Source: Streptomyces sp. CBMA152 (GTDB taxonomy: Bacteria; Actinomycetota; Actinomycetes; Streptomycetales; Streptomycetaceae). Taken from it: a DNA stretch of 57,423 nucleotides. The stretch covers positions 1 through 57,423 of the forward strand of contig NZ_MECJ01000026.1 of assembly GCF_014596475.1 (NCBI RefSeq). Direction: 5' to 3'. The translations under genes and the position numbers were made by a program. The notes beneath the pieces are model-generated. The model had not been told where the DNA came from. It made no database searches and saw only the letters and a program-made list of their open reading frames with translations. Shown one piece after another: positions 41,035-49,178 of the stretch. Each line of letters opens with the position of its first letter. Within the stretch, counting starts at the first letter, position 1.

Positions 41035-42276
41035 ATGACCTCACCTGCAACCAGAGGCGACCGGGAGAAGGTCGTTTCGAAGCTTCCGCTGCGGCTCCGC
41101 CAGGAATTGAAGATCCGGGCGGCTCAGCTCGGTGTCGACATCCAGGAGGCCGTCGAGACCGGCATCACGACGTGGCGCAGCCTCGGTTCGAACCTTTCCC
41201 CCATCGACACCTCCGGCGCCGAATCGTTCGCCACCTTCCTGCCCACCGTCCAGTGGTCCGGCTTCCGGGCCGACTGCAAGGACCGGGGCGTCTCCCTGAT
41301 CCAGGGCCTCGCCCAGTCCGTACAGGTGTGGCTCGACCACCACCCGGCCCCCGCCGTACGGCGGCCCGCGATCGTGCGGCGCATCATCGTCTGCAACCAG
41401 AAGGGCGGCGTCGGCAAGACTGCGATCACCGCCGGGACCGGCGAGGCGCTGGCCGAGGACCCCGCGGTCCTCATGCCCGTACGCGTCTCGAAGCACTTCG
41501 CCGCGCTCATGGAAGAAGGGGACAGCGACCCGCTCGCCCTCGAAGACCTGCCCGGCCTCGGCCAGCGCGTCCTGCTCGTCGACTTCGACCCGCAGGGCCA
41601 CCTCACCAAGCAGCTCGGCCAGGAGCCGCTGCCGATGGGCGGCGACTCGCTCACCAACCACATGGCGGGCGACGCCAAGGGCGAGCTGCGCGAGGTGATC
41701 GTCGCCATCGACGAGGACCGCTTCGGCGACCGGCTGCATCTGCTGCCCGCGTGCACGGACGCGTTCCTCCTCGACGTACGTCTGGCGTCCGTACGGGCGA
41801 GGGAGGCAGCCCTCGAACGGGCGCTGGCTCCCGTCGAGTCCGACTACGACGTCATCCTCATCGACTGCCCGCCGAGCCTGGGCCTGAGCATGGACGCGGC
41901 CGCGTACTACGGACGCCGTCGCCCCGACGAGGTGCCCGGCAACTCCGGCACGCTCATCGTCGTCCAGGCCGAGGACAGCAGCGCGGACGCGTACGACCTG
42001 CTGACGTCGCAGATAGAGGACATGCGCGCCGACCTGGCGCTTGAGCTCGACTACCTCGGGATCGTCGTCAACCACTACGACGCCCGGCGCGGGTACATCG
42101 CCACCTCCTCCCTCCAGTCGTGGATGGACATCAAGGACCCACGGGTCGTCGGCGTCATCGGCGACCTGAAAGAACAGAAGGAAGCGGTACGGGTCAAGCG
42201 TCCGCTCCTGTCGTACGCCCCCCGCTGCGACCAGTCCGTCGGGCTGCGCGCCCTCGCCCGGGAGATCAGCAAGTGA
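41035..42276 (+). CDS. parA: ParA-type partition ATPase with N-terminal DNA-binding extension
   Basis: A 413-residue ParA. The deviant Walker A motif KGGVGKT is at about residues 123-129; the A' motif is VDFDPQGHL (about 182), followed by the Walker B region DVILIDCPPSLGLS. About 110 residues precede the ATPase. They contain two similar helical units (LRLRQELKIRAAQLGVDIQE, FRADCKDRGVSLIQGLAQSV) resembling ribbon-helix-helix or other small DNA-binding folds, so ParA may repress its own operon. About 40 residues are inserted between the A and A' motifs. The stop overlaps the parB start (GTGA). Confidence 0.93.
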   Translation: MTSPATRGDREKVVSKLPLRLRQELKIRAAQLGVDIQEAVETGITTWRSLGSNLSPIDTSGAESFATFLPTVQWSGFRADCKDRGVSLIQGLAQSVQVWLDHHPAPAVRRPAIVRRIIVCNQKGGVGKTAITAGTGEALAEDPAVLMPVRVSKHFAALMEEGDSDPLALEDLPGLGQRVLLVDFDPQGHLTKQLGQEPLPMGGDSLTNHMAGDAKGELREVIVAIDEDRFGDRLHLLPACTDAFLLDVRLASVRAREAALERALAPVESDYDVILIDCPPSLGLSMDAAAYYGRRRPDEVPGNSGTLIVVQAEDSSADAYDLLTSQIEDMRADLALELDYLGIVVNHYDARRGYIATSSLQSWMDIKDPRVVGVIGDLKEQKEAVRVKRPLLSYAPRCDQSVGLRALAREISK

Positions 42277-43544
42277 GTAGCAAGGCCAAGGACCTGGGAG
42301 CCGGGTCGTCGTTCGGTCAGGCCCGGGCGGTCTCCGCCCGCCGGGCCGCGATCGGCGCGGCGACCGTCGCTCCGACCGCCGGAGTCCCGGACCCGACGGA
42401 ACTGCCCGTCGGCCGGATCAGCCAGAACCCCGACAACCCGCGCGAGCAACTGCGCGATCTGGAGGGCCTGGCCGACAGCATCCGGGAGATCGGACTCGTC
42501 AACGCGATCACGGTCGCCTCGGTCGAGGCGTATCTCCTGGAACGCCCCGAGCGCGCTGACGACCTCGACCCCGACACCCGCTACATCGTCATCGACGGCC
42601 ACCGCCGGCTCGCGGCCGCGCGGCTGGCGGGCGTGGCGGTGGTACGGGTCAGCGTCGACAACGCGCTCGTGTCGACCGACGAGTCGCTGCTGGAGGCGGC
42701 GTTCGTCGCGAACGTCCACCGCGACGACATGAACCCGCTGGAGCAGGCGCACGCGCTGAAGAAGCTCGTCGAGTTCTACGGCTCCCAGAGCCGCGCCGCC
42801 AAGCGCCTGGGCATCGCCCAGTCCACGATCTCCTCCAAGCTGTCGGTCCTCGATCTCGCCCCCGACCTCCAGTCCGACCTCCTCGAAGGCCGCCGCAAGG
42901 TCGAGCACGTACGCAACCTGTCCAAGTACGAGCCGAACGAGCAACGCGCACAGGCCGACGCGCGGGCGGCAGCCGCGGAGGAGCGCCGCGAGGCGACGCG
43001 ACGGGCGGGGGAGGAGCTATCACGGCGTGATAACTCGGCCGCGACCGACGCGGATCTATCACGCCGTGATAATTCGGCGGCCGCCGACGGGGACCTATCA
43101 CGGCGTGATAGCTCGGAGCCCGGGGCGGGCGGGGGAGTGGCTGAGGTATCACGCCGTGATAGCTCAGCGGGGGAGGGCGACTCCTCCGGCGATCTATCAC
43201 GGCGTGATAGCCACGAGCGCGAAGATGATCTATCACGCCGTGATAGCCCGGCCCGCGACACCGACCTATCACGGCGTGATAAGTCGGCCGCGACCGATGG
43301 GGACCTATCACGCCGTGATAGGTCCGCAGCCGGAGCCGATCCCGTGCCCGCCCCCCGGCCCGAGGCCCACTCCGGTCCCGGGGCCCGGCCCGTCGTCAAG
43401 ATGCCCTGGACCGACGGGGTCGCCTGCGCCGAGATCGCGATCTCTCGGATGACCCCGGCCGAACGCGGCCGGATGCTCGACCGCCTCCAGGCGGAGGCCG
43501 ACAAGGAAGCGCACCTCACCGCCGCGTCGACGAACGCGCGCTGA
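42273..43544 (+). CDS. parB: ParB-type centromere-binding protein carrying translated palindromes
   Basis: A 423-residue ParB. The N-terminal domain has NPDNPREQLRDLEGLADSIR and the box II-like YIVIDGHRRLAAARLAG; the helix-turn-helix is QSRAAKRLGIAQSTISSKLS. Residues about 249-350 form a repeated, charged region in which LSRRD (once VSRRD) occurs eight times. Each copy is the translation of a TATCACGSCGTGATA palindrome in the gene. The C-terminal 70 residues (PWTDGVACAEIAISRMTPAE RGRMLDRL) are probably the dimerisation end. GTG start overlapping the parA stop. Confidence 0.92.
   Translation: MSSKAKDLGAGSSFGQARAVSARRAAIGAATVAPTAGVPDPTELPVGRISQNPDNPREQLRDLEGLADSIREIGLVNAITVASVEAYLLERPERADDLDPDTRYIVIDGHRRLAAARLAGVAVVRVSVDNALVSTDESLLEAAFVANVHRDDMNPLEQAHALKKLVEFYGSQSRAAKRLGIAQSTISSKLSVLDLAPDLQSDLLEGRRKVEHVRNLSKYEPNEQRAQADARAAAAEERREATRRAGEELSRRDNSAATDADLSRRDNSAAADGDLSRRDSSEPGAGGGVAEVSRRDSSAGEGDSSGDLSRRDSHEREDDLSRRDSPARDTDLSRRDKSAATDGDLSRRDRSAAGADPVPAPRPEAHSGPGARPVVKMPWTDGVACAEIAISRMTPAERGRMLDRLQAEADKEAHLTAASTNAR
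43018..43320. repeat. Centromere-like palindrome array 3 (8 sites) inside parB
   Basis: Perfect TATCACGSCGTGATA copies at 43018, 43057, 43096, 43147, 43195, 43231, 43267 and 43306. All distances (39, 39, 51, 48, 36, 36, 39) are multiples of three, so every copy is read in the same frame as (C)TA TCA CGS CGT GAT A, giving L/V-S-R-R-D. In the intergenic arrays the distances are not multiples of three. Confidence 0.92.
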
Positions 43545-43560
43545 GTGTGCGTCGGCCGAT

Positions 43561-43669
43561 TATCACGGCGTGATAGGTGGCAGCTCCCGCCGGGGGAGTG
43601 GGGGACCTATCACGCCGTGATAATCCGGGCGCCGAGCCAGGGGAGTGGACGATCTATCACGCCGTGATA
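43561..43669. repeat. Centromere-like palindrome array 4 (3 sites)
   Basis: TATCACGSCGTGATA at 43561, 43608 and 43655 (spacing 47 and 47), between the parB stop and the convergent MBL-fold gene. The last copy overlaps the end of that gene and supplies its TGA stop codon. Confidence 0.85.
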
Positions 43670-44670
43670 GTCCGGCTCAGCTCCGCCGTGAGATCCCCGC
43701 GCGACGCCACCGACGCCGGTACGCAGTCGGGGGCGAGGCGGACCGCCGAGCCGAGGATCTGGACCAGGGACAACGGGTCGGACACGTCGTCGAGGTGGCG
43801 GTACTCCACCGCCGTCAGCACCGCGAGCCGCTCCCACAGCCCGAGCTCCGGCCGCCGGTGGTCGCGCAGCAGCACCCGGGACGCCTCGTCGACGTCGGTG
43901 CCCGCCTCGTGCAGGGCGTGGATCCGCCCGCGCAGCTCCTCCACGTAACCCATGTACGTACGCACTTCCGCCTGTCCCACCAGCGGCCCGTGGCCGGGGA
44001 CGACCACGCGCGGGTCGAGGTCGAGGATCTTCTGGCAGGCGTCGGTCACGCCGCTGAGCGGACCGGCCCAGTGGACCGGGACGTCGCCGATGAACAGGAC
44101 GTCCCCGGCGCAGACGACCCCGCTGTCCGGCAGGTGGACGATGAGGTCCCCGGCGGTGTGCGCGGGCCCGACCTCGTACAGTTCGACCGGCGTCGAACCG
44201 ACGAGGAGGTCCAGGCGGCCGCTGAAGGTGCGGGTGGGCGGGGTGAGTTCCAGACCGGCGTAGTCGTAGCGGCCGAAGTGCGTCAGCAGGTAGCGCTCGA
44301 ACGGCACCTGGTCCCCGCAGCCGTCCAGCATCGCCTGGAGTTGCTCCGGGGCGGGTTCGGCGCACAGATGCGTCAGATTGGCGTCGGTGCTGATGATCTC
44401 CGCGTCGGGGAAGAGCGCGTTGCCGTAACTGTGGTCACCGTTGGCGTGCGTGTTGACGACCGTGGATATCCGGGCGCCGGGCGGCAGTACGCGCTCGGCC
44501 GCCGCGATCAGAGTCTTCGTCAGATGTCCGGTGTACGGGGTGTCGACGAGCAGGGCCTCGTCCCCGGAGCCCACCACCACGCAGTTGGCCATGCCCCAGG
44601 TGCCGGGGAAGTGCGGCAGCCACGCGTGGACCTGGCTGTCGATCGAGGTCAGTTCGGAAGGAATACGCAT
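43657..44670 (-). CDS. MBL-fold metallo-hydrolase
   Basis: A 337-residue metallo-beta-lactamase-fold enzyme. The metal motif reads THANGDHSYGN, i.e. H-x-N-x-D-H with Asn for the second His, as in a known subgroup; further ligands are His in GPAHTAGDL and VPGHGPLVG, and Asp in CAGDVLF. It hydrolyses an unknown ester, thioester or lactam. No ribosome binding site is visible, so translation may be leaderless. Its last codons (SRTITA) and TGA stop lie in the final copy of the centromere palindrome. Confidence 0.87.
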   Translation of the reverse strand: MRIPSELTSIDSQVHAWLPHFPGTWGMANCVVVGSGDEALLVDTPYTGHLTKTLIAAAERVLPPGARISTVVNTHANGDHSYGNALFPDAEIISTDANLTHLCAEPAPEQLQAMLDGCGDQVPFERYLLTHFGRYDYAGLELTPPTRTFSGRLDLLVGSTPVELYEVGPAHTAGDLIVHLPDSGVVCAGDVLFIGDVPVHWAGPLSGVTDACQKILDLDPRVVVPGHGPLVGQAEVRTYMGYVEELRGRIHALHEAGTDVDEASRVLLRDHRRPELGLWERLAVLTAVEYRHLDDVSDPLSLVQILGSAVRLAPDCVPASVASRGDLTAELSRTITA

Positions 44671-44785
44671 GGGTGCATTGTGCTGGGGCGGCGCGGGGTG
44701 CTGGCGCGGCGGCCCGCCTGTGGCAGTGACCGAGACCGGAAGGCCGCCCCCCCCGGGTGCCCAAGTCCGGCCAGGGGGCGGGCGG

Positions 44786-45628
44786 TCACTGAGCGATGCC
44801 CGCCGCGTCGAGTTCGCGCAGGAGCCGCACCTGATCGAGGCAGCAGCGGGCCAGGCGCAGGGCGTGCGCGTACTGGCGTGGAAGGTTCGATGACGAGCAG
44901 TCGAGCTCCATCTCGCGGTGCGCCTCCTCGATGCCCCGCTCCATATGGGCGCGCGTGCGGTCGTCCAACGGCATCCGTGACACGGCGTCCTCGATGACGG
45001 GCAGCAGCACCATCAGGTGGCCGCGAGCCCGCATCACGGAGTCCGTGGCGTCGTCGACGCTGCACTGTCCGTCGCGCTGTTCTTCGAACAGCTCGGTGCA
45101 GGCTTGCGCAATGCTGTCGAGCTCGGGCCCGGTGGGGCCGGGCGTGCGCGGTCGGATGGCCCGCTGACGGCCGAGGCTGATCACCTCGTCGACACCTTCC
45201 GGAACGCAGAAGTCCTCGTGGTGCCGGGGTGGGTGCATCCAGTACGCGCCGGGGCGGGCGGTGCGGTGCACGGCGGGGACGCCGAGCCAGGTGGTGTCGG
45301 GGGTGAGCCGCAGGGCGTCGGGAGCGTGGTGGTGGGTACAACTGCCCAGTGGTACAAGGGCGTAGTACCACACGCTCGTGTCGTAGGCGTCGTTGATGAC
45401 GGGCCCGTCCAGTACGCGGCCGAGGTAGGCGGCGACGGTGTCCGAGTCGCCGCTCTGCGCGGCCGCGTGGATGATCGCGGCGGAGATACGCACCGTGTCG
45501 AACGCGCGCCCGGTCGGCAGCATTGCGATGCCGCCCTGCTCCCACTCCAGCCGGGCCGTCGAGGGCGTGGTGTGCGCCGAGGCCAGCCATGAGGAGGTCG
45601 CTCTGTCAGTTGACTGGTTCATTGTCAT
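44786..45628 (-). CDS. DUF6415-like protein with N-terminal extension
   Basis: A 280-residue protein. Its C-terminal half (RGHLMVLLPVIEDAVSRMPL, then a charged helix and HALRLARCCLDQVRLLREL) follows the same pattern as the DUF6415-like protein at 15921. The N-terminal half contains DTSVWYYALVPLGSCTHHHA and AYWMHPPRHHEDFCVPEG, a His/Cys-rich stretch that could bind metal. ATG 45628 has GGAGG nine bases upstream. Divergent from the TPR regulator at 45843. Confidence 0.6.
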   Translation of the reverse strand: MTMNQSTDRATSSWLASAHTTPSTARLEWEQGGIAMLPTGRAFDTVRISAAIIHAAAQSGDSDTVAAYLGRVLDGPVINDAYDTSVWYYALVPLGSCTHHHAPDALRLTPDTTWLGVPAVHRTARPGAYWMHPPRHHEDFCVPEGVDEVISLGRQRAIRPRTPGPTGPELDSIAQACTELFEEQRDGQCSVDDATDSVMRARGHLMVLLPVIEDAVSRMPLDDRTRAHMERGIEEAHREMELDCSSSNLPRQYAHALRLARCCLDQVRLLRELDAAGIAQ

Positions 45629-45842
45629 CCCCGTGTGCCTCCGTTGGAGTTGGCCGACATCGGCCGGATCGTGTAGCCATCCAGGCTCGCTACCTGCACG
45701 GACGCACACCATGCGCTGGAGCTATCACTCAGGTCTCACAAGGCCAGGCGGGGTATCAGGTGGGTATCACCTCGTGGTGAAAGGTTCGACAGCAGTCCGG
45801 GAGGGCGATAGTCACCGTGCTGACCGGCGCTCCGGAGGCCCC

Positions 45843-47165
45843 ATGTCGCAGCAGCCACGAAATCTGCTTCACGCCCTGACGCTGGCCCGTGGCTGGCCAT
45901 ATGCGGTTGTGGCCATCGAGTACCGGCGGGTCGGAATGCAGATCGGTGACGAGTACGACGACGACCTGTTCCGGAACGCGGAGATCTCCGAACCGACGTG
46001 GCGCCGGTGGACAAGCGGTCATCCGCTGATCCCGAACAAGCCGGCACCGCACATCCTGGAGCGACTGTTCGGCTACACGGTACGGGAGTTGATGGGGCCT
46101 GCTCCGACGTCAGGAGCGGCCTCCTTGGAATCAGTGCTCACTGAAAGCGACATCACCATGACTGCTCGCGAAGCCGCTGCCCATGCCGGGGACGCTGCCT
46201 CGGCTCACCTTCCCGACATGACCCTCGATCAGCTCGACGATGATGTCCAGGCTTTGGCTGTGGATTACGAGACCACCGATCCGGTTACCGCGTTCCGTAA
46301 GGCGGAGGCGTTGTTGCTCGACGCACAGGACAAGCTGACGCGGACTCGACGACCCAGCCAGCACTCTCGCCTGTACCTGGCGGCCGGGCAGGCTGGGGCG
46401 CTGTTGTCTGTTGCGTCGTTCGATCTCGGAATGCTCGGCCCGGCAACGCAGTTCGCCAGAACAGCGGCCATGTACGGACAGGTCATCGAGCACGGCCCGC
46501 TCCAGGCGTACGCACACGGTGTACTCGCCTACTTGGCGTACTGGGACGGGCGGCCCACGGCAGCACTTCGGGATGTCCAGGTCGCCAAGTCGTTCGCCGG
46601 TGTGGGTGATACGGGTCGCATCCGGCTGTCAGCGATCGAAGCACGGGCGTACGCGCACCTCGGGAGGGTACGCGAGGCCGAGCGGGCCCTGCGGACCGCT
46701 CTGGAGCCGGGCAGTGGCGCCCGCGATGAACTGCACGACGACGTCGGCGGGGAGTTCGCGTTCGCGCCCGAGCGTGCCGCCATGAGCCACACCACCACCT
46801 ACCTGGTACTCGGGGACCATCAGCGGGCTGAAGCATCGGCTCTCCACGCGTTGCACCTGCTGGAGAACGTGCCGCACGCGGATCGCCCGGTACTCATGCA
46901 GGTGACTGTGGACCTGGCGCGGGCCCGGCTGCAACGCGACGAGCTGGATGGCGCGGACGAAGCACTCGCTCCCGTGTTCGCGACGTCGGTCGAGTGGCGG
47001 ACCATCGGCTTGGTCGACCGGGTGTCACATCTGCGAACGAGCCTCACCCGGCATGACATGGGGCGTGCACCTCTTGGACGCGAACTGGCCGAGCGTATCG
47101 AGGACTTCATCGCCGTAACGGCTGCCCGCCCGCTGCCGGGCAGCCGTATCGCCTTGGAAAGCTAG
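45843..47165 (+). CDS. TPR-repeat transcriptional regulator
   Basis: A 440-residue regulator of the type common in Streptomyces: a degenerate N-terminal XRE-like region (ISEPTWRRWTSGHPLIPNKP, HILERLFGYTVREL) followed by helical TPR-like repeats (LYLAAGQAGALLSVASFDLG, YAHGVLAYLAYWDGRPTAAL, AIEARAYAHLGRVREAERAL). Ligand unknown. It is divergent from the DUF6415-like gene across 214 bases. Its stop codon overlaps that of the convergent epimerase gene. Confidence 0.75.
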   Translation: MSQQPRNLLHALTLARGWPYAVVAIEYRRVGMQIGDEYDDDLFRNAEISEPTWRRWTSGHPLIPNKPAPHILERLFGYTVRELMGPAPTSGAASLESVLTESDITMTAREAAAHAGDAASAHLPDMTLDQLDDDVQALAVDYETTDPVTAFRKAEALLLDAQDKLTRTRRPSQHSRLYLAAGQAGALLSVASFDLGMLGPATQFARTAAMYGQVIEHGPLQAYAHGVLAYLAYWDGRPTAALRDVQVAKSFAGVGDTGRIRLSAIEARAYAHLGRVREAERALRTALEPGSGARDELHDDVGGEFAFAPERAAMSHTTTYLVLGDHQRAEASALHALHLLENVPHADRPVLMQVTVDLARARLQRDELDGADEALAPVFATSVEWRTIGLVDRVSHLRTSLTRHDMGRAPLGRELAERIEDFIAVTAARPLPGSRIALES

Positions 47166-48169
47166 ACCAGTCCGGCGAGGATTGCGGCTTCCTTCGTCGG
47201 GTCGATCCCGTGGTCGTTCCAGCGCGGGTGTTCCACCGGGCCATCACCGCTCCGAAGCCACGTCCAGGTGTCGGTGACGGTGTCAGCGAGCGGTCGGCAC
47301 ACCAAGCCCGCGGCCCGGGCTCTGGTTGTCTCGATGGCCCATGTGCCGGCGGTGGTACGCCACAGTGGAAGTTCTGTCCACTCCCGGACTCCGTGCGCCG
47401 TGAGTCGTTCGTCATCGGCCCACACGAGTTGCCCATGCCCGCCGGTCACCGTCACGCACGCGGTCAGGAGTCCGCTCATCGTGTCGCGGCCACGGGGTGC
47501 GGCCAGGTTGTAGGGCCCGCTGATGGTGTCGTTGAGTGCGAACTGCGCGACGTCGCGTACGTCGATGGGCTGGATCGACTGGTCGGGCCGTCCTGGGGCG
47601 AGGATGTAGCCGCCGCGCTCCGCTCGGCGCAGCCACCACGGGAGGCGACCGACATACTCGCCGGGACCCAGGATGATGCCCGGACGCAGGATCGTGGCGC
47701 GTGCGCCGAACACGCTGGACACCGCCGCTTCGGCCCCGGCCTTCTGCTTCCCGTAGCGGACGGTCACACCGTCGTCGGCGCCGAAGTCGCGGTCGGCGTC
47801 CGGTGGCGCCGGATAGACCGGACTGTCCTCGGTCAGAGGCTCGTTGGGCCACCCCGTGTACGCGTTCACCGTGGACACATACACATACCGGTCGGCCACC
47901 GGGGAGAGCACGGTGGTGCCCGCGAGGACTTGCCGGGGCGCCATCTCGGACGCGGATGTGTCGATCACTACGTCCCATGGGCCGCGAGCCGCCAGGCGCC
48001 GGAGATCGTCGGGGTTCGCCCGATCACCGTGGACGGGTTCGACGCCCGCAAGGTCGGGTGCCGAGCGTCCACGGTTGAACGTGGTGACCTTCCAGCCGCG
48101 AAGGAGAGCGGTTTCCGCGACGGCCCGTCCCAGAAACCAAGTGCCACCGAGCAAGAGGATGTGTCGCAT
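47162..48169 (-). CDS. NAD-dependent epimerase/dehydratase family protein
   Basis: A 335-residue extended-SDR protein. The Rossmann motif reads ILLLGGTWFLGRAVAE (G-G-T-x-F-x-G, as in atypical NAD(P)-binding reductases), the Ser is in YVYVSTVNAYTG, and the catalytic pair appears as YGKQKAGAE with Y-x-x-x-K. It probably acts on a nucleotide sugar or an isoflavone-like compound. Convergent with the regulator gene upstream, the two stop codons overlapping. Confidence 0.85.
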   Translation of the reverse strand: MRHILLLGGTWFLGRAVAETALLRGWKVTTFNRGRSAPDLAGVEPVHGDRANPDDLRRLAARGPWDVVIDTSASEMAPRQVLAGTTVLSPVADRYVYVSTVNAYTGWPNEPLTEDSPVYPAPPDADRDFGADDGVTVRYGKQKAGAEAAVSSVFGARATILRPGIILGPGEYVGRLPWWLRRAERGGYILAPGRPDQSIQPIDVRDVAQFALNDTISGPYNLAAPRGRDTMSGLLTACVTVTGGHGQLVWADDERLTAHGVREWTELPLWRTTAGTWAIETTRARAAGLVCRPLADTVTDTWTWLRSGDGPVEHPRWNDHGIDPTKEAAILAGLV

Positions 48170-48294
48170 GCCCCGATCCTGCCCGCCAACCGCCGCAAGC
48201 GAAATGGGCTCTTGCCCAGCCTGAAGGCCAGACGCCGCGTCCTACTGCGGGCCCGGTCCCGAGGTGATGCGCAGAGCCGCCGGACTGGGTGATC

Positions 48295-48323
48295 GCCTGC
48301 CGCCATCGGCCATGGCGGCAGGC
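48295..48323. terminator. Hairpin downstream of a decayed gene region
   Basis: A perfect 12-base stem (GCCTGCCGCCAT and its complement) with a five-base loop, upstream of the XRE fragment at 48338. No T run; it may be a terminator or a remnant. Confidence 0.5.
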
Positions 48324-48337
48324 GCGGACACCTGGGA

Positions 48338-48526
48338 TTGAGCCAGGAGGCGGTCGCCGTCCGACTGGGCACGAGCGCTAGTGCTTGCGGCAACTGGGAG
48401 AGGGGGCGGGACTGTCGATCACCGCCTGAACACCACGCCGCGCCAGATCCATCCCACATCGATGGGCGACTACTGGAGCCGCTGATACCGCCATGGAAAC
48501 AGCCGGTCCGGTCGGATTTCGGTTAG
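48338..48526 (+). pseudogene. Fragment of an XRE helix-turn-helix gene
   Basis: The start MSQEAVAVRLGTSASACGNW followed by ERGRDCRSPPEHHAA matches the recognition-helix part of XRE regulators (L-S-Q-E-x-V-A-x-x-L-G-x-S ... V-G-N-W-E-R-G). The beginning of the fold is missing and the rest is unrelated, so this is a remnant. The flanking 48170-48604 region has no complete gene. Confidence 0.45.
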
Positions 48527-48604
48527 CCTTGTTGTCTTGGCTCCTGGGATGGGCTGGTGCCCGTGAGTCTTGCCCGCGGGGGCGGGACCGAGTGAGAGGG
48601 CGGC

Positions 48605-49165
48605 ATGTCTGTGACTGTCGAATACAGCCTGGCCGACGCCAAGCACCTGCCGTACGTCAAGCACAGCTTGGTCGAAGTGCACACGGAGGTCTGGGGGATG
48701 GGCTCCGGGAAGGACCTGGAGCCGGGGCCGGACGGGGCCTTCGAGGCGCGTCTGGAAGCGGCCGCGGCCATGCCGGGCTGGACCGTTGCCATCGGCTACG
48801 AAAAAGGCCGTCCCGTCGGTTACTGCCATGGATTCTCCCTGGCGGCGGACACCGACTGGTGGTCGAACATGATCCTGCCGCTGCCGAAATACGTCACCTG
48901 GGAGACCGGGCAACGCACGGCCGTCCTCAGCGAGATAGTCGTCTGCAAGCCCTGGCGCGGCACGGGCGTCGCCACGCAGCTCCACGAGATCTGGCTCTCG
49001 CTGAGGCCGGAGGAGCGCGTCACGCTGCTCGTGGACTCCGCGATCGGCGACGGCGCGCTCCAGACCGCCTGCGAAGCCTGGGGCTACCGCAGGGTCGCCG
49101 ACCACCGGGAGCTGCGCGAATCGACCGTGTACACGGCGATGATCCGGCCCGTCCGCCGTCCCTGA
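48605..49165 (+). CDS. GNAT-family acetyltransferase
   Basis: A 186-residue acetyltransferase. The acetyl-CoA motif is LSEIVVCKPWRGTGVATQLH (R-x-x-G-x-[GA] type) and WTVAIGYEKGRPVGYCHGFS is the preceding strand region; LLVDSAIGDGALQTACEAWG YRRV is the typical end. It transfers an acetyl group to an amine of an unknown substrate. The ATG is preceded by GAGAGGGCGGC. It is convergent with the exopolysaccharide operon, 13 bases away. Confidence 0.85.
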   Translation: MSVTVEYSLADAKHLPYVKHSLVEVHTEVWGMGSGKDLEPGPDGAFEARLEAAAAMPGWTVAIGYEKGRPVGYCHGFSLAADTDWWSNMILPLPKYVTWETGQRTAVLSEIVVCKPWRGTGVATQLHEIWLSLRPEERVTLLVDSAIGDGALQTACEAWGYRRVADHRELRESTVYTAMIRPVRRP

Positions 49166-49178
49166 TGCTCTGCCTGCA

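Noticed and set aside
40590..42044. Frame running from array 2 into parA, encoding LSRRD and YHAVI repeats
   Set aside because: It has no start signal, contains the intergenic palindromes and overlaps parA in another frame.
42649..43452. Long alternative frames over the parB repeats (YHAVI repeats and a minus-strand LSRRD repeat)
   Set aside because: They arise because the element is palindromic and GC-rich. They have no ribosome binding site and lack ParB domains; parB itself is clear.
40597..43669. CRISPR array suggested by regularly spaced repeats
   Set aside because: The repeats are 15-bp perfect palindromes, the intervals vary from about 21 to 36 bases and include coding sequence of parB, and no cas gene is present. 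A protein-binding array fits better.
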